64,000 bases of DNA from Dyella sp. S184 (GCF_009766065.1 NZ_LMUE01000012.1:1-64000); one strand, 5' to 3'; numbered from the stretch's first letter, positions 8,014 to 16,701 are shown. Notes: generated by a model from the letters alone, not told the origin. Program-made: numbers and translations.

Positions 8014-8781
8014 ATGATTGATGCACTCGCTATCGCGACCGCTGGCATGAAGAGCCAGGAATTGCAGATCAACACCCTGTCGAACAATCTCGCGAACATG
8101 CAGACGCCGGGCTACAAGTCCCAGCGTGTGGCGTTCGGTGACATCGCGGTGATCACGCCCTCTCAGGTGGAGGCGGGGCTCAGCCCGGAACATACCGGCG
8201 CCGGTTCAGAGATCCTCTCCACCACGTCGATGTTCTCCCAGGGCACCATGTCTCAGACGGGCAACACCTGGGACATGGGTATCCAGGGAAGCGGATTTTT
8301 TGAGGTTGTCGATGTCAGCGGCAACCACCTATACACCCGCAACGGCCAGCTGCACGTCGATAGCGACGGTTACCTGGCTGACGTCGCTGGAAATCGGCTG
8401 GCCCAGAATATCCAGATCTCGCCGGACGCCAGCAACATCACGGTCAACGCCAACGGGCAGATCTACGCAAATATTGGCGGCAGTACCACCCAGACCCTGT
8501 TGGGTACGTTCGAGCTGAGCACGTTTCCATCGCCGGAAGGTTTGCAGGCGGTAGGCAATAACGATTACGTGGCCACGCAGGCATCCGGCGATCCGAGTGC
8601 GGCGAAACCGAACGCGGACGGGATAGGCTCGATCATGCAGGGCATGTTGGAAGGCTCCAACGTCGACCTGGACAATGAAATGTCGACGCTGATGATCGCG
8701 CAGCGTGCTTATCAGCTCAATGCACGTGTGCTGCAGGCGTCGGATCAGATCCTCGACACCATCAATAACCTGCGCCAATAA
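8014..8781 (+). CDS. flgG: Distal rod protein FlgG
   Basis: The protein is 255 residues. It has the conserved N-terminal motif (ELQINTLSNNLANMQTPGYK), a central domain with GSGFFEV, and a C-terminal SNVDLDNEMSTLMIAQRAYQ with LQASDQILDTINNLRQ, all diagnostic for FlgG. It builds the distal rod that crosses the periplasm inside the P and L rings. GAGGA lies upstream of the ATG. flgA starts two bases after its stop codon. Confidence 0.95.
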   Translation: MIDALAIATAGMKSQELQINTLSNNLANMQTPGYKSQRVAFGDIAVITPSQVEAGLSPEHTGAGSEILSTTSMFSQGTMSQTGNTWDMGIQGSGFFEVVDVSGNHLYTRNGQLHVDSDGYLADVAGNRLAQNIQISPDASNITVNANGQIYANIGGSTTQTLLGTFELSTFPSPEGLQAVGNNDYVATQASGDPSAAKPNADGIGSIMQGMLEGSNVDLDNEMSTLMIAQRAYQLNARVLQASDQILDTINNLRQ

Positions 8782-8782
8782 G

Positions 8783-9490
8783 ATGTTCAGATGCCTGCTC
8801 GCATCGGGATTGCTGCTGGTGTCGCTGTCTAGCACGGCGGCAGCATCGTTCCAGCATGTCACGGCCCAACGCATGGTTGCCGTCGCGCGCGCGCGGATTG
8901 ATGCCCAGCTGGGCGATGCGCGTGGAACGGCGCAGGTGACCGTCGTGGGTACACCGGAGGACGTCGTTGTATCGTCCGGCGCCATCGCGTTGAAGGCAGG
9001 TGAGCTGAAGGGAAAGTGGCCGCGTGCCCGTGTGGGGGTGCCGGTGATCGTCGAGGTGGATGGTCAAACGGTGCGCTCGGCAACGGTCTGGTTCGCACTG
9101 AGCGTGCCGGGGCCGGTGCTCGCTTATGCCAGCGATGCGCCGCTCGGCAAGACGGCCGCGTCGCTCAAGTTCGTGCCGCGCAGCGCAGATGTCGCCCAGG
9201 TGCAGGGCGATCTGGTACGTGATCCGCAGGATGTGGCAGGGATGCGCTTGCGCCACGCGGTCACCGCCGATGCCGTAGCGATACGCGAAGACTTCGAACG
9301 CGTGCCCGACGTGGATCGCCAGCAGAGGGTCCAGGTATCCGTCGCCTATGGATCTATCCACCTGGAAGGGCGGGGCATCGCCACGGGCCAAGGAAGTGTT
9401 GGCGACGTAGTGTCTGTGTTGGTCGATGGTGCTGAAACACCGGTGCGCGCGCGCATCACCGATAAGGGAGCGGTAGAAGTTGTCCAGTAA
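8783..9490 (+). CDS. flgA: P-ring assembly chaperone FlgA
   Basis: The protein is 235 residues from ATG 8783, placed one base after the flgG stop; the longer frame running back into flgG is not needed. The N-terminus has a signal peptide (LLASGLLLVSLSSTAAA). A SAF-like/FlgA C-terminal domain follows, with VQVSVAYGSIHLEGRGIATGQGSVGDVVSV, the usual FlgA ending. FlgA is a periplasmic chaperone that helps FlgI form the P ring. The end overlaps flgH. Confidence 0.88.
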   Translation: MFRCLLASGLLLVSLSSTAAASFQHVTAQRMVAVARARIDAQLGDARGTAQVTVVGTPEDVVVSSGAIALKAGELKGKWPRARVGVPVIVEVDGQTVRSATVWFALSVPGPVLAYASDAPLGKTAASLKFVPRSADVAQVQGDLVRDPQDVAGMRLRHAVTADAVAIREDFERVPDVDRQQRVQVSVAYGSIHLEGRGIATGQGSVGDVVSVLVDGAETPVRARITDKGAVEVVQ

Positions 9491-10067
9491 ATATTTCCTG
9501 ATCGCATGTCTTGCGTGGCTGTCGGTGCCCGTGCCAGCGCATGCGCAGACTTCCGGCTCAATGATCAACCCGGACACCTACCGTGGCCTGGTTGCCGATC
9601 GTCGAGCGCATCAAATCGGCGATACGTTGACCGTGATTGTCACCGAGACCGCGAGCGCCAGTGCAAGCGCCAATACGGACGCTAACAGTAGCGTGCAACT
9701 CGGCGCCAACACCCAGACCCATAGTGGCAGCCACAGCTATGGGCTGGGCCTCTCCGGAGACGATGCAGGTCAGGGCAAGACATCGCGTGCTGGTGCGCTG
9801 CAGGCGCAGCTGGCGGTGCGCGTCATCGCGGTGGAGGGCGATGGCATGCTGCGTATTCACGGTGCACAGACCGTGGCGATCAATGGCGAAAAGCAGCAAT
9901 TCGTGCTTACCGGGCTCGTGCGCTCGGAAGATATTTCTTCGAACAACACGATTCTGTCCAATCGTATCAGCGAGGCGAATATTGAATTCACCGGTCGCGG
10001 CGACATCTCCGAAGCGCAGAAACATAGCGTCCTCTATCGCATCACCCGCTGGCTGGGGCTGATATGA
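9480..10067 (+). CDS. flgH: L-ring protein FlgH, without an ordinary lipobox
   Basis: The protein is 195 residues. The only start that keeps the N-terminus is TTG 9480, since an in-frame stop lies two codons upstream. FlgH family sequence is clear (DRRAHQIGDTLTVIVTETASASASANT, and SNRISEANIEFTGRGDISEAQ near the end). FlgH is normally a lipoprotein of about 230 residues. Here the leader reads MSSKYFLIACLAWLSVPVPAHAQ and looks like a signal-peptidase-I substrate cleaved after AHA. The only Cys is residue 10, too near the N-terminus for an ordinary lipoprotein signal. The L ring may therefore be non-lipidated. It overlaps flgA by 11 bases and flgI by 4. Confidence 0.9.
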   Translation: MSSKYFLIACLAWLSVPVPAHAQTSGSMINPDTYRGLVADRRAHQIGDTLTVIVTETASASASANTDANSSVQLGANTQTHSGSHSYGLGLSGDDAGQGKTSRAGALQAQLAVRVIAVEGDGMLRIHGAQTVAINGEKQQFVLTGLVRSEDISSNNTILSNRISEANIEFTGRGDISEAQKHSVLYRITRWLGLI

Positions 10068-11185
10068 GACGTATTCTGCTGGGTCTGCTTTTTGCCTTGC
10101 TCCCCTGCGCCGCGGCGTGGGCCGGCGGGGACGGCTATAGCGTGCGTTTGAAGGAAATCGCCCGGGTCGAAGGCGTGCGCGACAATGCGCTTACCGGGTA
10201 CGGCATTGTGGTGGGGCTTGCCGGCACGGGTGACACCAGCAAGAACCGGCTGACCATTCAGTCGGTCGCCAATACGCTCAGCCACTTTGGCGTCAACATC
10301 AGCCCGGATGATCTCAACAGCCGCAACGTCGCGGCCGTCATGGTCACGGCGACACTGCCGCCGTTTGCAGAGTCCGGGCAAAAGCTTGATGTATCGGTGT
10401 CCTCGCTGGGTGATGCGCGCAGCCTCGCCGGCGGCGTTTTGATGCTGACCCCTTTGAATGGCCCAGATAACAAGATGTATGCGCTGGCACAAGGTGCATT
10501 GTCCGTCGGCGGCTATGAGGTCAGGGCATTCGGCAGCTCCGAGCAGAAGAACCACCCGACCGTCGGTCGTGTACCGGATGGCGCGTCGGTCGAACGCGAA
10601 GCGCCTTTGGGCCTAGGCAGTGATGGCCGCACGCTCGATGTGGTGCTTTATCAACCCGATTTCACCACCGCCGAGCGCGTTGCCGAGTCGCTGCGTCGCA
10701 ACGCGGGCGTGGAAGCGGTTGCCGAGCATGCCGGAAAGATCCGAGTGACCTTTGCGACACCCCCGACCGATTTGGTCCGCACCATCTCAACGATCGAAAA
10801 CGTCCTTGTGACCCCTGATCAGATGGCTCGCGTCGTCGTCAATGAGCGCACAGGCACGGTGGTATCCGGTGGCGACGTGCGGTTGGGTGCAGTGACGATT
10901 TCCCAGGGTGACCTGCGCATCGTGGTACAGACCGATTACATGGTTTCGCAGCCAGACGGCGTGCTGGTCAACCCTTCGCGCAACATTGGTACGGCCGTCG
11001 TTCCACAGGCCAATATCAATGTCCAGGATCCGGAGGCGAAGCTGGTCAATATTCCCAATGGCGCCACCGTGGGTGACCTGATTGCCGCGTTGCGCGCCAT
11101 ACACCTGACCACGCGCGATGTGATCACCATCCTGCAATCGATCAAGGACGCCGGCGCTCTGCACGGCGAACTGATCATTCAATGA
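10064..11185 (+). CDS. flgI: P-ring protein FlgI
   Basis: The protein is 373 residues, the family norm. A signal peptide (LLGLLFALLPCAAAWA) is followed by the very conserved FlgI opening RLKEIARVEGVRDNALTGYG and later GGVLMLTPLNGPD. The C-terminus reads GATVGDLIAALRAIHLTTRD and ends in a HGELIIQ form. It forms the periplasmic P ring around the distal rod. It overlaps flgH by ATGA. It is followed by flgB rather than by flgJ, and no peptidoglycan hydrolase FlgJ is encoded in the operon. Confidence 0.95.
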   Translation: MRRILLGLLFALLPCAAAWAGGDGYSVRLKEIARVEGVRDNALTGYGIVVGLAGTGDTSKNRLTIQSVANTLSHFGVNISPDDLNSRNVAAVMVTATLPPFAESGQKLDVSVSSLGDARSLAGGVLMLTPLNGPDNKMYALAQGALSVGGYEVRAFGSSEQKNHPTVGRVPDGASVEREAPLGLGSDGRTLDVVLYQPDFTTAERVAESLRRNAGVEAVAEHAGKIRVTFATPPTDLVRTISTIENVLVTPDQMARVVVNERTGTVVSGGDVRLGAVTISQGDLRIVVQTDYMVSQPDGVLVNPSRNIGTAVVPQANINVQDPEAKLVNIPNGATVGDLIAALRAIHLTTRDVITILQSIKDAGALHGELIIQ

Positions 11186-11195
11186 GGAAGTGTTT

Positions 11196-11567
11196 ATGGA
11201 TTTGACTACCGAAGCGGTTCGTCTGGGCATCAGCATGGCGCGGGTGCGTGCTGAAATTGCCAGCGACAACATCGCCCACGTCGACGTGCCGGGCTATCGT
11301 GCGCAGCGCGCGGATTTCTCGAGTGCGGTAGGTCTGCTGCATCAGGCGGTGACGCAACCGTCGCTGGACAGCGATAGCTTGGAAACGATCACGCCGGCCA
11401 CGCTGCGCGCCTCCACACGCTTCGCGAATGCCGATCCGAACGCGTCGGTAAATCTGGACAGCGAAGTGGCCGAACTGGAGACCGCGAGCGTGGATTTCCA
11501 GTCATTGTCGACGGTGATGTCACGGCGCTTTGCCCTGATGCAATTAGCACTGACGGGAGGGAATTAA
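11196..11567 (+). CDS. flgB: Proximal rod protein FlgB
   Basis: The protein is 123 residues from ATG 11196. I chose it over GTG 11190 because AGGAAG sits five bases before the ATG but directly against the GTG. It has the axial N-terminal motif (ARVRAEIASDNIAHVDVPGYRAQRADF) and a short helical C-terminus ending MSRRFALMQLALTGGN. It is a first-rod component and is next to flgC and fliE as in most flagellar loci. Confidence 0.9.
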   Translation: MDLTTEAVRLGISMARVRAEIASDNIAHVDVPGYRAQRADFSSAVGLLHQAVTQPSLDSDSLETITPATLRASTRFANADPNASVNLDSEVAELETASVDFQSLSTVMSRRFALMQLALTGGN

Positions 11568-11569
11568 AA

Positions 11570-11992
11570 ATGTCCGTCGATTCGATTCTTGCGGCTTCGC
11601 GGTTTGGTCTGGCATTCGAGCGTCTGCGACTGGAAGCGGCCAGTCAAAACATCGCAATCGCCAATACACCGAATGCCCCCGGACACCCTGCACGACTGAT
11701 GCGTGCCGTGGCTCCCTATGAAGCCGGCTTCGACGCGGCGGTCGGCGCGACTGGCCAGGGTTCTTCGTCCGAACCCATGCTGGTCGCGATGAACGCTGCG
11801 CCGCGTGAGGTACATGATCCATCGGATCCGATGGCCGACAAGAACGGCATGGTCAGCTATCCGGGTGTCGATATGGTGCAGGAAATGAGCACGCTGGTTG
11901 AAGCGAGCCGTGCCTACGAAGCCAACATCCGGGCGTTCAACACGCTGCGCGGGATGGCGCTGCATGCGCTGGACATTGGAGGTGAATCGTGA
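11570..11992 (+). CDS. flgC: Proximal rod protein FlgC
   Basis: The protein is 140 residues. The N-terminus RLRLEAASQNIAIANTPNAPG and the C-terminus YPGVDMVQEMSTLVEASRAYEANIRAFNTLRGMALHALDIG are standard FlgC. A GGAGGG-type ribosome site lies just before the ATG. It partners FlgB and FlgF in the proximal rod. The end overlaps fliE by GTGA. Confidence 0.93.
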   Translation: MSVDSILAASRFGLAFERLRLEAASQNIAIANTPNAPGHPARLMRAVAPYEAGFDAAVGATGQGSSSEPMLVAMNAAPREVHDPSDPMADKNGMVSYPGVDMVQEMSTLVEASRAYEANIRAFNTLRGMALHALDIGGES

Positions 11993-12291
11993 GTATTACC
12001 CCCATCGCGCCCCTCTCGATCGGTCAAATTGGCCTGCCGGAAGGCGGCATCGCTGACGTCGCGCAGAGCGGGCCGCAATTCATGCAGATGGTCGGTTCGG
12101 CGGTCGATGGACTGAATGGCAGCCTGAATGATGCCGATGCATCGGCTCGCTCGCTTGCTGCGGGTGGGAACGTGCCCGTGCACGACGTGATGATCGCCAT
12201 GGAACATGCGCATCTTCAACTGCAATTTGCGGTTGAGGTCCGTAACCGGCTTCTTTCCGCCTACGAGAATCTGACGAACATGCAGGTGTAG
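11989..12291 (+). CDS. fliE: MS-ring/rod junction protein FliE
   Basis: The protein is 100 residues from GTG 11989, overlapping flgC. The FliE signature is in the second half: VPVHDVMIAMEHAHLQLQFAVEVRNRLLSAYENLTNMQV. FliE is the first exported substrate and joins the MS ring to the rod. It is followed by the longest gap inside the operon (115 bases), which holds an inverted repeat. Confidence 0.92.
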   Translation: MSITPIAPLSIGQIGLPEGGIADVAQSGPQFMQMVGSAVDGLNGSLNDADASARSLAAGGNVPVHDVMIAMEHAHLQLQFAVEVRNRLLSAYENLTNMQV

Positions 12292-12311
12292 GAGCAAGGA
12301 ACATATTTGGT

Positions 12312-12331
12312 ATTTCGGATCCGACCGAAAT
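12312..12331. promoter_or_regulatory. Inverted repeat in the fliE-fliF gap
   Basis: ATTTCGG (12312-12318) and CCGAAAT (12325-12331) form a perfect 7-bp dyad with a 6-base spacer. It lies in the only sizeable non-coding gap of the operon. It could be an operator or an internal mRNA structure; no -35/-10 pair is obvious. Confidence 0.3.
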
Positions 12332-12406
12332 GCCTTTTCAACCGGATCGGTAGATTCGGGCAGGAACGATGGGTTTGTATCCCGCAGAGGGATTTTTGGA
12401 GTAGGT

Positions 12407-13822
12407 ATGCGGCAGTTCTTTGTATCGATGTCTCGAGGCTCGCGCGTCGCGTTTGCGGCGTGCCTGCTGTTGATCGCGTTGGTGATCGGTGGCGCGGCTT
12501 GGTGGATTGCGCATCCACCTTACGGGGTATTGTTCGGTGATCTGCGCCAATCGGATGCCGCGGAAATCACCTCCACCCTTGGCCAGATGCAGGTGCCGTA
12601 TCGCCTGACTGACGAGGGAAAGACCATCCTGGTGCCGAACGATCAGGTCTACGAAACTCGCATGAAGCTCGTCGCGCAGGGCGTACCTAAAGGTGGCAGC
12701 GTAGGTTTCGAGCTCTTCAAGGACTCCGATTATGGGGTGACTGAATTCGCTCAAAAGGTCAACTTTCAACGTGCACTTCAGGGCGAACTGGAGCGGACCA
12801 TCGATTCGCTGGACGAGGTCACTTCGTGCCGTGTGCACCTGACGATCCGTCACACGGATTTGTTTGAACGTGACCAAGAGGCCTCCAAGGCGTCGGTGAC
12901 CTTGAGTCTTCGGCCACAGAAGCATCTTGATGCGCGCAGTGTGGCCGGTATCCAGCGCTTGGTGGCTTCTGCCGTCGACGGCTTGAGTCCGGAATCGGTG
13001 GTGGTGCTCGATGACAAGGGTGTGGCGTTGTCCGGTTATGCCGCCGATGGGCAAGGTGGCGCTCTCGGAGGCGATCAACTCGACCGGGAAGCCAAGTTGG
13101 AAACGCAGATGCGCGAGCGCGTCGGCGAACTATTGCATCGTGTGATGCTGACCAATGACTTTACCGTTTCGGTCGATGTGCGTCTTAACTATGACCACGT
13201 CAAACAGGTCAGTGAACGGTTGATTGCCCAAGGCAAGGATGGCAATGGACTGCTCGTGCACGAAAAGACCAACTCAAGCGGCCGGATACCTGATAGCAGC
13301 GCCGATACGGATCATGTGGCCACCGGCCCGACAAGCAGTAGCAACGACCGTGATCTCGAATATGCGCACGGACGCGAGCAGGAAGAGGTCGAGCAGGCAC
13401 CGGGCCGCATTGACCGCATCTCCGTGGGCATTGTCATTCCCTCGACGCTGCCCCAAAGCGAGATCAACAAGTTATCGGATGTCGTGTCCGCGGCACTGGG
13501 CCTGGATGCCTCGCGTGGCGATAAAGTGGACATCGCCGCGATCGCGGCGCCGGAGCCCGTAGAGGCCGCTGCGCCTGCAGCTCTCGTGGCGCTGCCCGCT
13601 GCCGATGCTGCTTTACCCGATACCGCGGCGACCGCGCCGGCTCAAGTAGTCGATATCGTTTCGCCGAAGTGGGTTTTTCCCGTGGCGGCGGTGCTGATCA
13701 TCTTTCTTCTTATCGCTATCTCCAAAGCGCGCACCAGCGTACCGCCTCGCCTCTCGGCGCCGCAGCGTGAAGAAGCGCTGGCGCGGCTGCGCCGCTGGAT
13801 CGAAACGGTAGAGACGGAATGA
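12407..13822 (+). CDS. fliF: MS-ring protein FliF, short form
   Basis: The protein is 471 residues against roughly 550-570 in well-studied FliF. It has a first membrane helix at about residues 18-36 and ring-building motifs in the periplasm (YGVLFGDLRQSDAAEI, LVAQGVPKGGSVGFELFKDSDYGVTEFAQKVNFQRALQGELERTI). A Pro/Ala-rich stretch precedes a second helix at about 421-438. The cytoplasmic tail is only 31 residues, but it keeps a terminal amphipathic ARLRRWIETVETE resembling the FliG-binding end of FliF. The gene overlaps the mini-FliG gene by ATGA. Confidence 0.94.
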   Translation: MRQFFVSMSRGSRVAFAACLLLIALVIGGAAWWIAHPPYGVLFGDLRQSDAAEITSTLGQMQVPYRLTDEGKTILVPNDQVYETRMKLVAQGVPKGGSVGFELFKDSDYGVTEFAQKVNFQRALQGELERTIDSLDEVTSCRVHLTIRHTDLFERDQEASKASVTLSLRPQKHLDARSVAGIQRLVASAVDGLSPESVVVLDDKGVALSGYAADGQGGALGGDQLDREAKLETQMRERVGELLHRVMLTNDFTVSVDVRLNYDHVKQVSERLIAQGKDGNGLLVHEKTNSSGRIPDSSADTDHVATGPTSSSNDRDLEYAHGREQEEVEQAPGRIDRISVGIVIPSTLPQSEINKLSDVVSAALGLDASRGDKVDIAAIAAPEPVEAAAPAALVALPAADAALPDTAATAPAQVVDIVSPKWVFPVAAVLIIFLLIAISKARTSVPPRLSAPQREEALARLRRWIETVETE

Positions 13823-14277
13823 TCAATAAGGTGGGTGTCCGTAAAGCGGCTTTGGCCCTGGCTTCCATGCATCCGGCGGATCGGCGCTGGATGCTGGCGC
13901 ATATGCCGCCGGCCTGGCGCCCATCGCTCAATGCGCTGATTGGCGAAGCGCAGACGCACGTGTCGATCGATCCGGAACTGCTGCAGGCGGCCTTGGCCGA
14001 CGAGCATGAACAATTTGAGCATGATCTGCCCACGCCCGACATCCTGATCGTGTTGCTGGATCGCTTGGCCAGTCATTGGGTTGCCCGTGTTTTGGTGGCT
14101 GTCGTTCCCGACCATGCGGAAATTTATTTGGCGACGTGCGACAAAAATCGTGGCGAAGCCATCCGTCGCGAAATGATGCGATTGCCCAACCCCTTTCCCA
14201 CTTCCTTGGCGCATGCCATGGCTTGCTACCTGGGAGAGGCGGGTCATGCCGTCCGATCGAGCGGGGCCGCGCCGTGA
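13819..14277 (+). CDS. Mini-FliG-like switch adapter without torque domain
   Basis: The protein is 152 residues and occupies the position of fliG between fliF and fliH, overlapping both by four bases (ATGA and GTGA). It is therefore an intact gene, not a frameshift relic. Canonical FliG has three helical domains in about 330 residues. Here two short helical blocks are seen: KAALALASMHPADRRWMLAHMP near the N-terminus and DILIVLLDRLASHWVARVLVAV in the middle, loosely like FliG N/M repeats. The EHPQ motif and the whole C-terminal domain with the stator-facing charged residues are absent. The likely role is a MS-ring-to-C-ring adapter, as SctK serves in injectisomes. Homology to FliG is inferred mainly from position. 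Confidence 0.6.
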   Translation: MINKVGVRKAALALASMHPADRRWMLAHMPPAWRPSLNALIGEAQTHVSIDPELLQAALADEHEQFEHDLPTPDILIVLLDRLASHWVARVLVAVVPDHAEIYLATCDKNRGEAIRREMMRLPNPFPTSLAHAMACYLGEAGHAVRSSGAAP

Positions 14278-14924
14278 TCCGTCGGCTTGGGACGGATGCC
14301 GTACTTGAAACGATCGGGCGTCGTTTGGTCGCGGGCGGCCGCGAGGTGCCGCCTTTCGTGGCACCCGTGCATGCGGAGGATCCGAGTGGTACGCAAGCGT
14401 ATCGAAGCGGGTACGCCCAAGGTTTCGAAGCAGGTGAACAGGACGGCCTACGGACGGTCGAAGCATACAAACAGCAAATCGAAACGGACGCACGTGCGAG
14501 GCTCGATGCTGCCTTGCAGGATCTGAGCCGTGAGCGTGAGCGTCTTGCCAGCTGTGCCGAGGGGCTCGGAGACGCTTTAGACCGCTACGGTGCGGCATTA
14601 GAAGACATGGCCTTCGAGATAGCGTTGGCCTCTCTGGCACGGTCGTTTGGAGAAATGTCGGGTGACCATGCCTTGCTGCGGCGATTGTGCACGCAGATGG
14701 TGGAGGAGCATCGGGCAAAGGCCGTGAGCCTGCGGGTTTCGACAGGGGATCGGGCCGTCTTGCCTGAGCACATTAGTGGTCTGGAGGTCATCGAGGACGC
14801 GGGGTTGGCCGACGGGGAATGTCGCATCGAAACCTCACACGGCCATGTGGAAACCTCGATGGCTATGCGTCTGGAGGCGATTGTCGCAACGATGCTCGAC
14901 ACCTTGCGGACGACGCGTCCATGA
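14274..14924 (+). CDS. fliH: Export ATPase regulator FliH
   Basis: The protein is 216 residues from GTG 14274, overlapping the previous stop; a longer upstream frame is an artefact of overlap. It has the typical FliH layout. A Gly/Tyr-rich linker with GYAQGFEAGEQDGLRT (about residues 44-60) leads into a long charged coiled coil (DARARLDAALQDLSRERERL). The C-terminal domain includes DGECRIETSHGHVETSMAMRLEAI. FliH dimers hold the FliI ATPase to the C ring. It overlaps fliI by ATGA. Confidence 0.88.
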   Translation: MIRRLGTDAVLETIGRRLVAGGREVPPFVAPVHAEDPSGTQAYRSGYAQGFEAGEQDGLRTVEAYKQQIETDARARLDAALQDLSRERERLASCAEGLGDALDRYGAALEDMAFEIALASLARSFGEMSGDHALLRRLCTQMVEEHRAKAVSLRVSTGDRAVLPEHISGLEVIEDAGLADGECRIETSHGHVETSMAMRLEAIVATMLDTLRTTRP

Positions 14925-16255
14925 GCGCTGTGGAAACCATCAGCCGCTACCGTGAACTGCTCGCGCAGCGACCGTTTTCGCACGGGTATGGCGTGCTGCT
15001 TGGTTTCAATGGCCTCGTCATCGAAGCGATCGGTCCGGACGTCAAGATCGGCGAGCTTTGCGAAATCGAGGATAGTGGGCAAGATCGGCCTATTCGCGCC
15101 GAAGTCGTCGGGTTTCGCGAAGGGCGCGTTTTGTTGATGCCCTTCGGTCATCTTCGTGGGGTATCGGCAGGATCGCGAATTCGCTCGCTGGGCCATACGC
15201 TGCAGGTACCGGTTGCGCGGGCCATGATCGGGCGGGTGCTGGATGCTTTTGGTGCGCCCTTGGACAGTGGGCCGGCCATCGAGGCCGAAGACTATCGCGC
15301 CGTACAGCGTTCGCCGATCAATCCCTTGCAGCGGGCACCCTTGGACGAGGTTCTGGAAACCGGCGTCAGGGCGATCGATGCCGTCTTGCCCTTCGCCAAG
15401 GGACAACGCGTCGGCGTGTTCGCAGGTAGCGGTGTGGGCAAGAGCACCTTGCTCGGGATGATGGCTCGACATGTCCGCGCGGATGTCGTGGTGGTAGCGA
15501 TGGTCGGTGAGCGCGGGCGCGAAGTGGGCGATTTTCTGCAGGAAGCTTTGGGGCACGATGGACTGCAGCGCTCAGTGATGGTGGTAGCGACGGCCGATCA
15601 ACCGGCATTGGTACGCACCCACGCCGTGCACGCGGCGCATGCGGTGGCGGAGTTCTTTCGTGACCAGAAATTGGATGTGCTGTTGATCGTGGACTCGATC
15701 ACCCGCTTTGCGATGGCGCAACGCGAAGTCGGCCTGGCAGTCGGCGAGCCGCCGACATCCCGGGGCTACCCACCTTCGGTTTTCAACTTGCTTCCGCAAA
15801 TCCTCGAGCGGGGAGGGCGGGTACGCAACAGCGGCTCGATCTCGGCCATCTACAGTGTGCTCGTCGAGGGCGATGACATGAATGAACCGGTCGCCGATCA
15901 CATGCGGGCCATCTTGGACGGTCATGTGGTGCTATCGCGTGATCTTGCGGCTCGTGGTCAGCTGCCGGCCATTGACCTGCTCACCAGCGTCAGCCGATTA
16001 CTGTCGCGAGTGGCGGACAAAGAAGAGCGCCAGCTTATTCTGCGCACCAAGGCTATCGTCTCCACCTACGAAACGTCCCGTGACCTGGTGGATATGGGGG
16101 CCTACCAGGCCGGAACAAATCCGGCGCTGGACGAAGCCATCGCGATGCATCCGCGTATCGTAGAATGTTTCCGTCAGGAGCCGTCGCAATCGTCATCGCG
16201 CCGCGAAAGCATTGAAGCTCTGAGAAGTATCGTGACAGGGGGAGGGCGATCATGA
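14921..16255 (+). CDS. fliI: Flagellar-type export ATPase FliI
   Basis: The protein is 444 residues from ATG 14921. Walker A GSGVGKST is at residues 169-176. The Walker B strand LDVLLIVD is at 251-258. The following SITRFAMAQREVGLAVGEPPTSRGYPPSVFNLLPQ region is diagnostic for the FliI/SctN family. It hydrolyses ATP to unfold and feed substrates to the gate. All catalytic elements are intact. It overlaps fliH and fliJ by ATGA. Confidence 0.96.
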   Translation: MSAVETISRYRELLAQRPFSHGYGVLLGFNGLVIEAIGPDVKIGELCEIEDSGQDRPIRAEVVGFREGRVLLMPFGHLRGVSAGSRIRSLGHTLQVPVARAMIGRVLDAFGAPLDSGPAIEAEDYRAVQRSPINPLQRAPLDEVLETGVRAIDAVLPFAKGQRVGVFAGSGVGKSTLLGMMARHVRADVVVVAMVGERGREVGDFLQEALGHDGLQRSVMVVATADQPALVRTHAVHAAHAVAEFFRDQKLDVLLIVDSITRFAMAQREVGLAVGEPPTSRGYPPSVFNLLPQILERGGRVRNSGSISAIYSVLVEGDDMNEPVADHMRAILDGHVVLSRDLAARGQLPAIDLLTSVSRLLSRVADKEERQLILRTKAIVSTYETSRDLVDMGAYQAGTNPALDEAIAMHPRIVECFRQEPSQSSSRRESIEALRSIVTGGGRS

Positions 16256-16701
16256 AGCAACAAAAGTTGCACGCGTACCATGTCCTCCTGCGAATGGTGC
16301 GGGTACGCGAACTCCGTGCTTCTGCGGTTTTAAGCGAAGCGGCCGGCAAGGAGCGCACCTGTCAGTCGCGTCTTGACGACGTATTGGCTTCACGCGATGC
16401 GATATCGGCAGCCCATGGTCGATGTGTACAGAGCACCTCTACGGTCGATATGGGCCGTTATGAAATGCTTTCACTGCTCGACGGTGCCTACGCAGCGAAG
16501 CAGCAATCGGTGTCGAGCGAACTTACCGATGCCACGCTCGCGCGAAAGGATCGCGCGAGCGAGAACCTGTTGGCCAAGCGCTATCGCGAACGGGTGGGTG
16601 CACATGTCGATCAGCTGGATGGGGAGCTACATCGGGAGCGCGCCGCTAAGGCGCAGGAAGAATCTGTTGAACTGTGGCTGGAAAGCCGGAAGGGGCTATG
16701 A
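16252..16701 (+). CDS. fliJ: Export complex stalk protein FliJ
   Basis: The protein is 149 residues and nearly all charged helix, consistent with the antiparallel coiled coil of FliJ. It starts with the basic LLRMVRVRELRASAVLSEA and ends in AKAQEESVELWLESRKGL. Assignment rests on length (about 147 in known FliJ), coiled-coil character and position behind fliI. FliJ sits in the centre of the FliI ring and contacts FlhA. It overlaps the next gene by ATGA. Confidence 0.8.
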   Translation: MKQQKLHAYHVLLRMVRVRELRASAVLSEAAGKERTCQSRLDDVLASRDAISAAHGRCVQSTSTVDMGRYEMLSLLDGAYAAKQQSVSSELTDATLARKDRASENLLAKRYRERVGAHVDQLDGELHRERAAKAQEESVELWLESRKGL

